From NCBI RefSeq assembly GCF_001649575.2, contig NC_051441.1:14946352-15010351 (forward strand): 64,000 nt of DNA, written 5' to 3'. The notes under the pieces were generated by a model, which made no database searches, was not told where the DNA came from, and was given only the letters and a program-made list of their open reading frames with translations. The DNA is from Kryptolebias marmoratus. Its lineage: Eukaryota; Chordata; Actinopteri; Cyprinodontiformes; Rivulidae. Numbering within the stretch: position 1 is the stretch's first letter; each line of letters begins with the position of its first letter. Shown piece after piece: positions 38,060 to 49,955 of the stretch. A program made the translations under genes and the position numbers.

Positions 38060-38240
38060 ACGGAGGAGGAGGAGAGAGGATTCACTGATGGAAGGGAGAA
38101 AGAGGAGGAGTGACATGGGTGTGCTGACTCACTGTGACCCCTATCCCTGCTCCACCAGCGGCATTGTGGGTATTTATACATTAGCGTAGGTTGTGTACCC
38201 CCTTATATAAGCCCTTACACACACAGACACAAGGGGAGGC
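38060..38240 (+). promoter_or_regulatory. Promoter-like block inside prkcb intron 2
   Basis: In order on +: a GAGGAGGAGGAGAGAGGA purine tract (38063-38080), TGCTGACTCA (38122-38131; AP-1/MARE-type with TGACTCA), GCATTGTGGG (38161-38170), and a strong TATA box TATATAAG (38204-38211), then CACGGGGTGAATGG about 30 bp on. Spacing and order look like a core promoter. It could start an N-terminally shortened or non-coding transcript about 10 kb upstream of exon 3. No transcript evidence is available here. Confidence 0.3.
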
Positions 38241-39147
38241 GCACGGGGTGAATGGTGTGTTTTGTTCTGATCATTGACTTTGTTCTTCTTTCAATTCCTT
38301 ATCATCTCGCTCCTCTTGTCTTACTCCTGTTGCGCATGCCTCGTCTTTGTGTCTTCCACCCCACTCATCGGGACGCTTCCTTTTCTTCGAGACAGTTGGA
38401 AGAGCAAGAAACAGAAACAGCAACAGAAGTGTAGCTCGCCAAGACCTCTCTCCACGCTCTTTAAGCACCGTGCCAGGTCTGCCGGGCTGCAGTCAGGGAG
38501 ACAATCTAACGCAGGTGGTTTGTAGCTGAAACCAGTCAGTCGATATACTATCAATGTTAAAGGTTTTGTTTGTGAGATAGTTTGGTGATATGGTGAATTA
38601 TTGGGGTGATTTGTGTGTCGTCTGAGAGTCTCTATTTGATGTTGGCACAACCTGTTTTTCTGCTCATTTAATTCCTCCCTTGCAGGTTGGATTGATCATT
38701 TTGAGGGGACCTTTGACATGTTTTAGAGCATAAAAACCCACACAAAGAAATGTAGACCAGACTCAACACAGAAGCAGCATTTTTTGGATGGAGAATTTTT
38801 GTCGCTGGTTCGGTTCAATTTTTAATTTTGGCTTAAAACATTGTTGCTTATAGAGAGCCATTCATTTGTTTTTAATGTCAAATATGGCACCTTTAAGATT
38901 AAAGTACTATCAGCTGCCAGTCTGAAGATATACAGGATCACCTGATGAACAACAGATGCCATTTCAGTGTTAAGTTTAGTTCAAGCCCTCATTGAACCCT
39001 CTGTTTTGGTTCAAATATAGTCTGCATTTATCACCAGTTTTAGTCCTTCTAGCTTTATTGCCAGAGAGTACAAACCAGGATTTCAACATTGGTCCATCCA
39101 CAAAAGTGTTTTGCAATATGGCTGCAAAGATGAACCACTATTTAGGC
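38241..39147. other. prkcb intron 2, no exon proven
   Basis: 38330-38520 is more GC-rich and open in several frames on both strands, with no recognisable protein. If the TATA at 38204 is used, this would be transcribed first. Confidence 0.35.
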
Positions 39148-39352
39148 CAGTGGTGTCCAATCCTGGTCTTGAAGGGCCACTATCTTGCATGTTTTTGTTG
39201 TTTCCCTGCTTCAACACACATGATTCAATGGTTGACTTACCCTTTCAGCAGGTCTTCAAGTTCTACAGAGGCCTGTTAATCACCTGTTCATTCAAATCAG
39301 GTGTGTTGGAACAGAAAAACAACAAAAACGTGCAGGATAGTGGCCCTCCAGC
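39148..39352. mobile_element. hAT-type MITE, right end truncated
   Basis: Starts CAGTGGTGTCCAATCCTGGT and carries the internal inverted block with AGGGCCACTATCTTGCATG and its partner GTGCAGGATAGTGGCCCTCC. The right terminal 20-30 bases are missing. Same family as 41901-42114. Confidence 0.75.
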
Positions 39353-41900
39353 CATCTTTGGCTGTTCATAAATCCCCACTGGAGCTGGCCATGTCCCATG
39401 ACAATGTGAGCTTTCAAATCACCAAAGGAGGCACGGTTCATAACTCAGCAGTGTTGACATGGCGTACTACACATAAAACATGTCTACTTTTTCTAAACCT
39501 CACAGTTGCACAGTCCTGTCATCCCTATGTTGCACCCTTGAGGGACAATGCTGACTTATTCTTCCACATATCAATCATTTCAGCTCTGTCACTACCTTGC
39601 TTCGTGGCTCAGAGGCATAACAGCCTTCAGTTGACTTCAACCATCTCAGACCATCTCAGTCCTTAAATAAAGTGCACCAAGATGGCAAGAAGGCATCTCA
39701 GGCCCGTCTTGAAAGCATTTTATGAAAGGGGCTAATTATAGAAAAGGTTAAATCACATTTCTGTTGCCAAACAATTCTTTGTAAAAACAGAACATAATTT
39801 AACACATACAGAAAAATCAGGGTCACAGAAATTAGCTATTCTGGCTGTTCACTGACAATAAGATGCTCATGAAATTCTAAAAGGACACAGCTGAATTTGT
39901 GCTTATGTTTGTCCTATAAAAATAGTATTTTTTCACTATAAATAGTGAATTACAACCTCAACTATTTTTTAAACTGACTGTACATGTTATAATACTTTTG
40001 TAGAGTTATTATACTTGTGCGGTTGCTTAGTTTGGGCTGGAAATGCAGAGATGTAGAGTTCAAGCCTCACATTGGAAATCCTTTTTGTTCTTGTCAGTCT
40101 TTGCAAAAAGCAGACGTCCACTTTTCGAACACATTTACGTTTTATACATCTCCAAAAGTTTTACTTTTAGACCAAATGTTATGAGCCTAAACATTTATGA
40201 ATAGTTTACTCTAGGTGTCATTCAGTGTTGTTTCAACCCCAAAATGCTCATTGGGTTAATTTCATTTCCACTTGTTAAATACTTAAAAAGTGAACTAAAA
40301 TCTTAAAATATTTAGCTTATTTTGAAACGAATGCTGAGACTGGACAACACTCAGATATTGTGTTAATACTGAACACAGATCTTTTTTTTAAACATCACTT
40401 GACTGGTGAATAAAAAAAATCATCCAAAACAAATCTGAAGTAAACTACAAGCTCCTTTTTTTATTAGCCAATTTCAATTCAAATAATGCCAAAATATTAG
40501 AAAAGAGAAAACCAAAAACAAAATTCAAGCAGATATATAGTGTAATACTGTTTTTTATTTACTACAGTCACTGATGAAGTGTTTAAATCTACAGCAGAGA
40601 TGAAGTCATCAAACACAGTCTGCCTACCTACGTTTTATAAAAAATGACTGGTGACATTCCACCAGAGCTATAGGTTAATAAATATAATTACCCACACATC
40701 TCTGTCACCCTGAACATGGCTGCAGAATCTGACAGCATTTAAATCTGGGACATTGCTGTACAGCATGTCACTACGTCTCACAGGCACACACACAAACAAA
40801 TTTCCAGGCACACACACACACACACACACACGGGCGCGCGTTGGCAGCTCATTAGACGGAAAAGACTGTGTACAACATCTGTGTTCTGCCAACACTTCAT
40901 AAACAGAATATACTGGAACGAGGGAACAAGAGGAGATTGGCTGAAAATAATGAAAATAAAAGGGAGATCAGGACATGAACGGGGAAAAAAAAAAGTAAAA
41001 TGTAGGCCACAGCATAAGAGCATGAAAACATTTCATGGGTCTTTTTAGTTGATACTTGGTTCAAAATATGGCTATTCCCCTCAAAAATGTTACATTACAA
41101 AGCATTAAAAGAAAAATAAAAGTCCGAACCTGTGTGGTTTAATTTTTCATTCATTTTTGAAATCTTATATTTTAGTATTACAGAGTAATGTTTAACACCC
41201 GTTTTGTACGATTATGCAATCTTGCTGTAATGTGAGACCGGCTCTCTTTGTTCACAGTGTATAAATACTGATGCACAGAAAGAAGATGCTGACTGATTGT
41301 AAGCTGTTACATAATCATTGGTTAATTGGTGGTGCTTTTTTGTCTTTGCTGCTGGTAAAACACTGCAGAAAACCAGATAATCGCTGTCTCTATTACAGTG
41401 TAACTGCTCCACCACATTAAACATGTTCATTAATTGTTCAAATCAGCCGGAGCTGACATAAATAACTCTTACTGAAGCGATTTATGTGACAATCATTCTG
41501 AAATTGTCTCAATTTCAATTCCAGTATTGCACAGTATATAAGTTTTTATTATCTGTAAAACAAGGAACGTGTTTAATCACGTAGAAACATCTGTGCAGGT
41601 GAAACATCTCATTCTCAGAAAGATCTTATCAACTAACCCAAAAGCTCCATCAAAAGAAATGACAGCAGTCCTTCTGCAAGACACTTCAATCCAAAACAAC
41701 ACAATTCTTCTTACAGTTTCTTTTACGTAGGTACTGAAGTGATTAAGGCCAGAAAAAGATGTAGTTAAAAAAGTTTCAGATTTTTCCATCTTGAAAGTTT
41801 CCTGGACATAGGAAAGATGATTTCTTTCCTGAGTTTTAATATTTTTATAATTCTGTAATGGCTTCATTGTAGATTAAGTTGTGTCAGAAACTCTTTAAAG
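39353..41900. other. prkcb intron 2, no exon seen
   Basis: A CA tract lies at 40809-40831 followed by GGGCGCGCG. No coding exon was recognised. Confidence 0.45.
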
Positions 41901-42114
41901 CAGGGGTAGGCAATCCTGGTCCTGGAGGGCCACCATCCTGCATGTTTTACTTGTTTCTCTGCTCCAACACTCCTGATTCAGTGGTTAAATTACCTCTTCA
42001 TGTCCTACAGAAGCCTGTTAATCACCCATTCATTCAAACCAGGTGTGTTGGAGCAGAGAAACAAGTAAAACATGCAGGACAATGGCACTCAAGGACCAGG
42101 GTTGGACACCCCTG
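41901..42114. mobile_element. hAT-type MITE with intact target duplication
   Basis: 214 bp from CAGGGGTAGGCAATCCTGGT to GTTGGACACCCCTG, flanked by the identical 8-bp sequence CTTTAAAG at 41893-41900 and 42115-42122. An 8-bp duplication plus CAGGGG ends is diagnostic of hAT elements. The whole element can fold on itself, with arms extending through GTTTTACTTGTTTCTCTGCT and its complement. It has no coding capacity. Confidence 0.9.
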
Positions 42115-42122
42115 CTTTAAAG

Positions 42123-43085
42123 GAAACCAGCAAATGTTCCCAGTAGCTAAAGAAATGTTGTTGAAAATGTAAATTTTTAATCTGTCATATCAGTTTAGTG
42201 ACTGAATGAGTGATCGACTCAGTTCTAAAGCACAAAAATCACAAAGTTTAACTTCCACATTGTTTTTTGGTTTATTCATTGAGCATAACAGAATCCAAAC
42301 TATCAATTAAATTCTGATGGTGACAAGCAGAGTGATTGCGCAAACAGTGGCATGTTCTCTCCTGGGGGGTGGGATCACATAAACCCCATTAAACGTGTTG
42401 CTTTTGGGTCAGTGGGATGTAAACACACACCAACACTAACAGAAAACACGAGCTCGAGCAGATAAAAGCTGGTTTACATGATGCAGCACCCTAATTTAAT
42501 AAAGAAAAAGCTAATTACTAAAGCGCAAACCCACAAGGGTTTTTTTTTTAGCCAACGTGAATGTTACATGAAGTCCTCATTGTTGGAACAACAAGAGCAG
42601 AAATATGCAAAAATATGCAAGAAAAGTGAACGATTGTGAGCGAGAGTAGAATGTGCGTGGGAGGGAAAATGTATTTCTGTGAGGAGAGAAAAGAAGACGG
42701 AGCCAAAATGAACAGAGTGGCCCCTCACACCCTTAAACGGCCCTATGAGAGACAAGAGGAGCTAAACAGGAAGGGGGGGTGAGGCACTGTCACTGAGGAG
42801 GAACGGGCATGGAAAGACATTTATAGACAGAAAACAATTCAGGTGGGGCCTTGCTCCTCAACTTCTGCAAAATTAGTTTCATTTATATGTTAAACTGCTA
42901 TAAACACTGACAAAAACTAACAATTTTTTTTTAAAAGCCTTATCAGATGGGACAGACTTTAAAGATTACCAAAAAATCGAACCCATTTTTCTATATAGTG
43001 TATTCTTATAATTTAGAGGCTGTGAAATAAAAATTAAAGACATAGTTTCATTTTTCTGGGCTTATTCAAGAGCATGCTTTATTAC
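42123..43085. other. prkcb intron 2, no exon seen
   Basis: Nothing recognised. Confidence 0.45.
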
Positions 43086-43087
43086 AC

Positions 43088-43270
43088 TTCAGTCAAACCG
43101 ATTCAAGATGGCCGCCACAGCTAATTAACATTAGAGAACACAGAAATGGCCGTAAAATTTGGCGCTTTAGTAGCCGAGAGTGATCCCCAACAGATACTCT
43201 GAGCACTAACAGATTACAGGAGAGCTTCGTTTACAACGCGATGTACGATATTCATTCCTTCAAGGAATTC
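43088..43270 (+). repeat. R1 3' part with right end
   Basis: TTCAAGATGGCCGCCACAG is intact (43103-43121). The tail contains AGATACTCTGAGCACTAACA, and the border is CATTCCTTCAAGGAATTC (43254-43271). Confidence 0.75.
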
Positions 43271-43275
43271 TGCTT

Positions 43276-46200
43276 CCATTTATTCACTTCTTCACAGCAT
43301 TTTGTTGCATCAACAAACATAACCGTTTTGAGACATCGGAAATGCAATATGGAGTAGGTTTTAAGTATTTACAGTATAGAAAAAAATGTTTTCTTGTTTA
43401 TTTTTGTGGTGTATTTTCTGTCCAATAAAAATAACAGACGTGAAGCATGTGACCAATAAGCAGAATGTGACAAAAAACAGTAATTTTTTTTACCCAGAAT
43501 CCATTAATCTGTCCCATTTTATTTTTCTCTAACACTGTATAATCTAATATTTGGCTCCCAAATTAGCGCCACTTCAACCAGTAGAGAATGAATATGGACA
43601 TGTGTTTTCTGTAAACGTTTTGGAGAATCTCTGGTATCTGGTTTTTACATTTGGATGTCAGTTTAGTTTAGTTTTTGTTTTTTATTCCCTGTATTGTATA
43701 ACACAAACAAGAACGGCCTGTGCTCTTTGATAAACGAGTGAACTGACAGATTCAAACTTTCCAAGAGAAGTACGTGGGTTAATCTCTGCCTTCCGGAGCA
43801 CTGGCAAATGTCGAATCGCCTTTTTTTGTTTCACTGTCAATATTAACAACTAGGCAGCTAAGCGTCTTTCATTTCACTCGAAGGATTCACCTCCAACTTT
43901 TAGAAGATAGAACAAAAAAATAGAAAATGAACCACAGCCGTTTTGAACTGTAAATTGAAAGTACTTTTTGATTCGAGACATTTCCCTTTCACCCCCAGCT
44001 CAACAAGCCGCTCGGATCAGATCTTTTATTAATCTTTAAAGACCGTTGTTTTCTATGAACAAAGACATGCATGAACATTTGTGGAAATAATAATTAACTG
44101 GGGTATACAAAACTAAGAAGAGTACTTTTCGGTACTGAGGATATTTTTGTGAAGAGCTGTTATTTATTTTGGCCCTCGGGTCGTATTGTACAAAGGCCTA
44201 TGGTACAATTTTGGTGCCATCTTTGTTTGTGTGTGTGTTTGTTTGGGGATTTGGCTGCAGCAGTCCTCTAAAGGAGCCGTTGCCTTGAAGCAATATGTGC
44301 GTGCAGCTCGCACCGATCCTATCTGTGCTTCGTATCCCTCCACCTGCACCCTGTGTGTTTTCAATCTGCGGTATCATTGGAATGAGTGGGTGGCTTTTGT
44401 GTGTGTAATGTGTGTGTGTGTGTGCGCGCGCGCAGCACCGTATCATTGCAGCGAGTAGGTGGTGTCACCAGAGAGAAAATATTGCGTGGGAGTCAAGTAC
44501 CATTCAGGTGCACATGATTTTTGAGCGTGCTGGAAAGTGTTTTTTGTGGTAATTATAACCCCTCTGGTCAGCGCACATTTCCCAGCAGAGAAGAATTTAC
44601 TTGAATGTGATACAATAAATCCCTGCTAATGGCTATTGGTGAAATCCAAAAAATGTGCTGGAAATTATAAAAATGATAAAAAAGCGAACCCTTTGAATGT
44701 TTTCAGGCCTTCTAACCACCGATGCCAGCGCTGGCTCTTCTTTTGCATTACACAAAAGTACTGTGAAAAATGAACGCTGTACAATATACCAAACTGTGGT
44801 TTACAGTTTCCTCCATGCTCATGTGACTGTACTTCCCTAAAGCATCAGTTATGTTATGTGGTAAGAAAAGTTTTGTAGTAAGAAAAGAACAATTTAAAAA
44901 AAAAAACCTTAGGGGTGATTTTTCTTTTTCCCCCAGCAAATATTTGACGGATGTTTAAAGTAATACCTCCATTCAGTCTTTGAACATTTATTTCATTGAA
45001 ACATAAACATAAACTAATGAACTGTAATCTGTTTCTAATGCTAAACAAGTCATTTTAATTCCTAAACCTAATTAAGTAATTCCAGTTCATCTGAAATTAA
45101 CAAAAAGATGGTTGGTGGGCATGAGTTGGTACGAGTTTTTGACAGTATCATGAAAAAAAATACTATTTTAGTGTTTCTATGTTAAAGCAAAAAAGTAAAA
45201 ATGTATCTGGATGCTTTTATTTTAAACCAGAAATTAAACTACTGTTACTGATGCTCATGGGCATCACCAAGGGGGGGCCATGGGGGCTGTAGTCCCTACC
45301 TTCCCTGTTTTTACAAAATTTAAGACAACACAGCATTGATTAAACAATAATTACAAAATAAGAAACAAAATTAATCATGGTCTCTTTCAAACCAGAACTG
45401 TTAGCTAAAAAATCTAAGGAGCCAACAGAACATTAAAATACAGATGTTCACCATGGTGGAAAATGAAAAAAAAAGAAAAATCAAAAATATTATTATTTTT
45501 GGCCAATAACTACTTTATAAAGTAATATTAGGAGCCTGATGAGCTGAAATCGGCTCGTTTATTAGCAGGGTTATTAGCTTTGGTGGCGAGCTTACTGTAG
45601 TTTTTTTATTAAACTGATAGACTAATTTTATTAGCTTGTTGTAAAGGATTGTTTAAACAGAATTATCTTTTTAAAAAAAAGAGATTTATGGTGCTCACCT
45701 GGTAGCCATAGCCAACCTTTTTATTTGACTCTTGTATGTTTTTAACAGTAAAAACGTTCTGGGAGTCTTCCCTCGCTCCGCCATCGAACACAGCTGACTG
45801 ACAGCTCGCAGCAACGTGTGTGTGTCTGTGTGTGTGTGTGAGGTGACCAGAGAAAACTCACACTGTTGTTTAAAATGCAGGAACGGTCTGATGGAAACCT
45901 TTGCTGGTTTTGAAACCATGACGTTTTAAGACTGTGAGATGCCTTAAAACCAGAAATTGGCCCACGCTTCATCACAGGTGAAAGAAAGACTATTTGTCTT
46001 GGTTTTGAAATATTTTTAACATGAAAGTAATAACAAAAATAATACACCTCAGTGTGTAGATGGAAGTGTTTTAAAATAGTTTACTTAACAGTCAGTTAAT
46101 CTACCATGACATCAAGTTGTACACTTGAATACATTTGCAGCCATTTTACAGTTTAATTGTGCCTCTTATCATTTATATGGAGCCCAAATTTCTGTCCTAA

Positions 46201-47320
46201 TGTAACATTTTAACAATTTAACACATGTCAGCATATGTATGCAGCTATCCTCTGAAACTCTCTCGCACATTTAGTTTAACTCTGTATCAGATTTGGCAAA
46301 CACACCGCGCATAATCATAAGGACTGTGTTTGGGGTCTTGTGATATTTTTACTTCCTGGGTTTGTCTTGCCTGTCAGTGGAGCTGACATACAGTAGATCG
46401 GGGTGGAGATGACGAGCCCCGACATGCGTCAAAGCGTTCACGTTTCTGCACCGCTGATCGTCACCAACCTGGAAAGTGAAGCCGAGTTAACGCTTTTCAT
46501 CTCATTTAGCTTTGGGTCGGAGAGGCTTGCAGAAAATAAGAGCACAAAGAAGGTTTTTGTGGCTGAAAATGGTGACTATCCAGAAAACAGAAAGCATTTT
46601 GGTGTTCATCGACAAAGACACGAGATTGAACTTAATGTTGCATAGATTTAGAAGGATCGCTGAGTGTCTAACAACGCATTAGCCGTGTAGGAGGGACAAT
46701 AAGAAACTGTAGGTGGGGAAGACAGAGCCAAGGAAATCCTTTTTTTTGTGTTTCCTATCATTAAAGCTTTTAAATTTGGTGTGATAATTGCTGCTTCTAA
46801 CAGTGAAGTGCTCACCTGCTAAGAATCATCAATTTGAGTGAAAACTGCTTCTGCGTGTTAATTTGTATCTTTAAAATCTGTAATTAGGCACATCGGAGTC
46901 AGCAGCCAAAGAGCTGTGATATAATATAATGAGCAACTAAACATCGGCGAAAATGTATTTGCATTTGAAACTGGCAGGTCCATATTATTGTAACGGCGAC
47001 GTGGAAAGGGCTTTAATGAAATGCAGTAGATTTCTGTTTTTATGGTGCCTTCACTCATGGATTCCGACAGAAAGCGTTAATTTATTCCTGAATGCCAGGG
47101 CTGAATATTTGAGTCACGGATGAGAATTACAGGACATTTATAGCTGTAACATATACAGAAGAAGAGCTCTTTAAACTGCATAGATTTTTTTTTTTTAATC
47201 TCAATAAATTACAAATATTATAGAATCTGTTTTTAATGACTTTGAGGAGGTTAAGTTCATACTGATTATTGTCCATCACTGTGGGAGGCAGGTGATTGCC
47301 TGTGTGGATCTGTGCGTTTG
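43276..47320. other. prkcb intron 2, 3' part, no exon seen
   Basis: GT-rich tracts at 44220-44240, 44400-44425 and 45815-45841. The stretch 46850-47060 is repeat-free with balanced composition. No exon with convincing splice signals was found. Confidence 0.45.
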
Positions 47321-47324
47321 TGTC

Positions 47325-47638
47325 ATTTGTTGTCTGTTAGCAAAATTTCACATGATCATGAGCAGATTTTAATGAAACATAATCAGTGGATGAACGTTTA
47401 CAACTGATCAACTTTTGGAGTCAGCCCAGTTCAAAGTGGCTGCCACAGCTATTTGACCTGGATAAACACAAAACCGGTTTTAACTCACTAAATTTGACAG
47501 ATATTGAATTAAAATTCGGTGTGGCAGTAGCTGAGAGTCATCTCCAACACATACGCTGAGTGCTAACAGACTGGACAAGATGTCTTGAACTTCGGCATGC
47601 AAGGCAGCGGGCGACATGCGTTCCTCCAAGGAATGCAA
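47325..47638 (+). repeat. R1 single unit with right end
   Basis: Head GTCTGTTAGCAAAATTTCAC (about 47331). The core is altered to TTCAAAGTGGCTGCCAC. The right border is AAGGCAGCGGGCGACATGC (47601-47619) followed by GTTCCTCCAAGGAATGC. Confidence 0.8.
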
Positions 47639-47891
47639 GTTTATACAAATGATTTAATCATTAAAATTAAATCTGTTTAATCGTGTATCTTTTTTGCTGT
47701 CGGTTCAGCTTCAAATAGCAGTATTCAGGGGCAGCTGATGTTATCAGAGCAATGCAACCCTTCATCCAAACCGTGGGACGCTATTATGTGCTGGTCTGGA
47801 TTCCCAGTCATCCAGGACATGGTAATCCTAGCAAATTAAATCAAAGGCAAATGGACTTTGTTTCTTTTCTTTTTTTTTTTAAAGAAAAATT

Positions 47892-47990
47892 AAGACGTTT
47901 CGCTTGTCATCTGAGGAGCTTTCTCGATTCAAAAGAACTGAATTTAAATTGACTTGAGAAAGCTTTCCAGATGACAAGCAAAACATCCTG
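47892..47990. repeat. Long imperfect inverted repeat
   Basis: CGCTTGTCATCTGAGGAGCT...TTCTCGA (47901-47928) and TTGAGAAAGCTTTCCAGATG...ACAAGC (about 47954-47979) are near reverse complements with about 25 bp between. It lies 160 bp upstream of exon 3. Similar ACGTTTCGC...CATC inverted motifs mark the ends of some retroelements in fish, so this may be a solo remnant. Confidence 0.5.
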
Positions 47991-48149
47991 AAGAATTAAA
48001 GAAAATGTCCGGTTTGCCTCAGGTTTTAATTTGTCAGGATGATACCGTGTGGAAGAAATAAGGATTCCTTCCCATCACTTAGGAACATATCTGTGTGTAA
48101 TCAGACTGTGTACTGATGCATTTTCTCCTCCTTTTGTTCCCCTCTTCAG

Positions 48150-48232
48150 TGTGTTGTTTCGTGGTACACAAGCGGTGCCATGAGTTCGTCACTTTCTCCT
48201 GTCCCGGCGCTGATAAAGGACCCGCCTCAGAT
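48150..48232 (+). CDS. prkcb: prkcb exon 3: end of C1A and hinge to C1B
   Basis: The exon has an acceptor with a CT-rich tract ending TTCAG and the donor GTGAGT. Its 83 nt encode residues 71-98, from [16 protein letters not shown] through GADKGPASD. Zinc ligands Cys72, His77, Cys80 and Cys88 complete the C1A pattern H-X12-C-X2-C-X13-C-X2-C-X4-H-X2-C-X7-C. The linker GPASD followed by exon 4 DPRSKHKF matches PKC beta rather than alpha, which has PDTD here. The exon ends on a complete codon. It is separated from exon 2 by a 29.7-kb intron full of repeats. One odd base earlier or later would break the frame, and none is seen. Confidence 0.97.
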
Positions 48233-48633
48233 GTGAGTACAAACAAACTCATTATTAAAAACCCCCAAACTCGCTCATCGCAATGAAACTGGGTACTGGA
48301 AACTTGTGGGTAATGAACGAGACAGCGATTGCATAAACTTTTCCAGTTCAATAGCCACTGTGTAGAGTTGACAGAAGTGTTTCAGATACAGTAGAGCAGT
48401 CTACATCTGTGTCTCGTTTTTCACTTTCCTTTTCCGGTCCTGACACTTACTGTAACACAACTAACTATACGTTTTATTGATTTGACTCTGGATACACTTT
48501 AGAACTCAGTTAAGAATGTGAAGCTGCAGAGCTCTAACCTTAAAGCAGCATTTATTTTTTATTAAACTATTCTCCAAGTTTACTGTTTTGACTCTTATTT
48601 GTTTATTCAGGAGTATAAGTATAGTATAGTATA

Positions 48634-48850
48634 GCTCGAGGTCTGTAAAATTCACTCAGCTGTAGACATTTTTGCCTTTGCTAAGGTTGAGTAGCTATAA
48701 CAGCCATCTTGAATTGGGCTCAGTTGTAGATGTACATCCAGTCATTACTTTCTGAGAGCTTTAAAACCCATACATATCCACAAACAGGCACATACGCAGA
48801 CATAAGCAAATACATTACTGCCCCTTTGCTACTGGCGGCAAAGAGGTAAA
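48634..48850 (-). repeat. R1 partial unit with left end, reverse
   Basis: CAGCCATCTTGAATTGGGCT (about 48701) is the core. The TTTTGCTAAC head is lost. ATTACTGCCCCTTTGCTACTGG (48814-48835) is the R1 left end in reverse. Confidence 0.7.
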
Positions 48851-49955
48851 ATCCACTAACATGTTCCTCAAATGTGATCTGTAAGGGTCATGGCATTTTT
48901 TGACTTGGAGATAAATGGACCTATTGAAGTTGCTGCTACACAAATGCTAAAAGTTGTGCAGACCACACGTTATTAGGCTTCATTAGCTCTAATGATGTGG
49001 TAGGAAGGCACCAATGAGTCGCCTGGTGAGTCGGAATCAGACGCAGCTCATAGAGAGAAACTGGATCGGCAGGTCAGAGCTGGACAACACTTCAGAACCT
49101 GCCTACGACGCCATGTTCAATGCATCACTACTTCGAAGTGGTGCTCAATTATGAAAGCTTGAAGATGTGTTGCTCAAATTCCTAAAATGCAAAGGAAGAA
49201 TATTATTTGATAATAATAATAATCCTTTTTAAAGTTCGGCAGCCATGTCTTCGCCTCCCAGAGTGCCCTCTCTGTCTGATGAGCAACCCACTGAGCTGCC
49301 TCCGGAGGAGACGCTTGTGTTTGTCGCTCGGCTTCCCGGCTGATGCGTCTGTGCCGAACCTCTGCTCATTATGTGTTGGAAAAAGCGCCTCGTTTATTTT
49401 GTCCAACTTCCACCTGACTGCTTCTCGCCTCTTGTTCTTGGTGCACTCATTCAAAGCCCCCTTTGCGGCAAAAGTGGCTCCCCAAATGTTTCTGGCTGCA
49501 ATTTCCTGTATTTTTTTTTTCTCTCTCTCTCTCTGCTAATAACTGTTAGTAAAGTGTCGGGAATTAAAATTCAAGAAAAAACGTCCAATTGTATTGCAGT
49601 TCAAATCAGTACAGTCTATTTTTCTTTGTTAGTGTTTATGTGTGTGATTTAAGCTTAAATGTTAGATGCTTGTAACTATTATTTTAGATCTCTGCTTCTC
49701 TTTGTCTCCTCTCTCTGTTAAACCAGCAGAAAACTTCTCTTTTAATAGTAACTTGAAATGTCACCCTGCATCTCCATCATCTCCCATCTATTTTCCGCCA
49801 CCGCCATCAGCCCCCCCTTTTCTGACGCTTGTCCATATTTCTGTCTTTGCCTCCCTGAAAGCCTCCCTCTCACCGTCCCAAACTCGTTTGCGCACCTTCT
49901 ATTTCAATGCCGCTCCACCTGGGGACGGAGGGGGAGGTGGTGGGGTGTTCTGCTC
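48851..49955. other. prkcb intron 3, no exon seen
   Basis: Pyrimidine-rich 49500-49540 and 49695-49870 on +. These give long but low-complexity open frames. No protein family is visible. Confidence 0.45.

Noticed and set aside
40017..40080. Possible tRNA-derived SINE head
   Set aside because: GTTCAAGCC matches a B box, but there is no acceptable A box at the right distance and no SINE body.
49207..49539. 110-codon frame in intron 3
   Set aside because: Pyrimidine-rich stretch yielding Leu/Ser/Phe-rich translation; no splice-bounded exon and no homology recognised.
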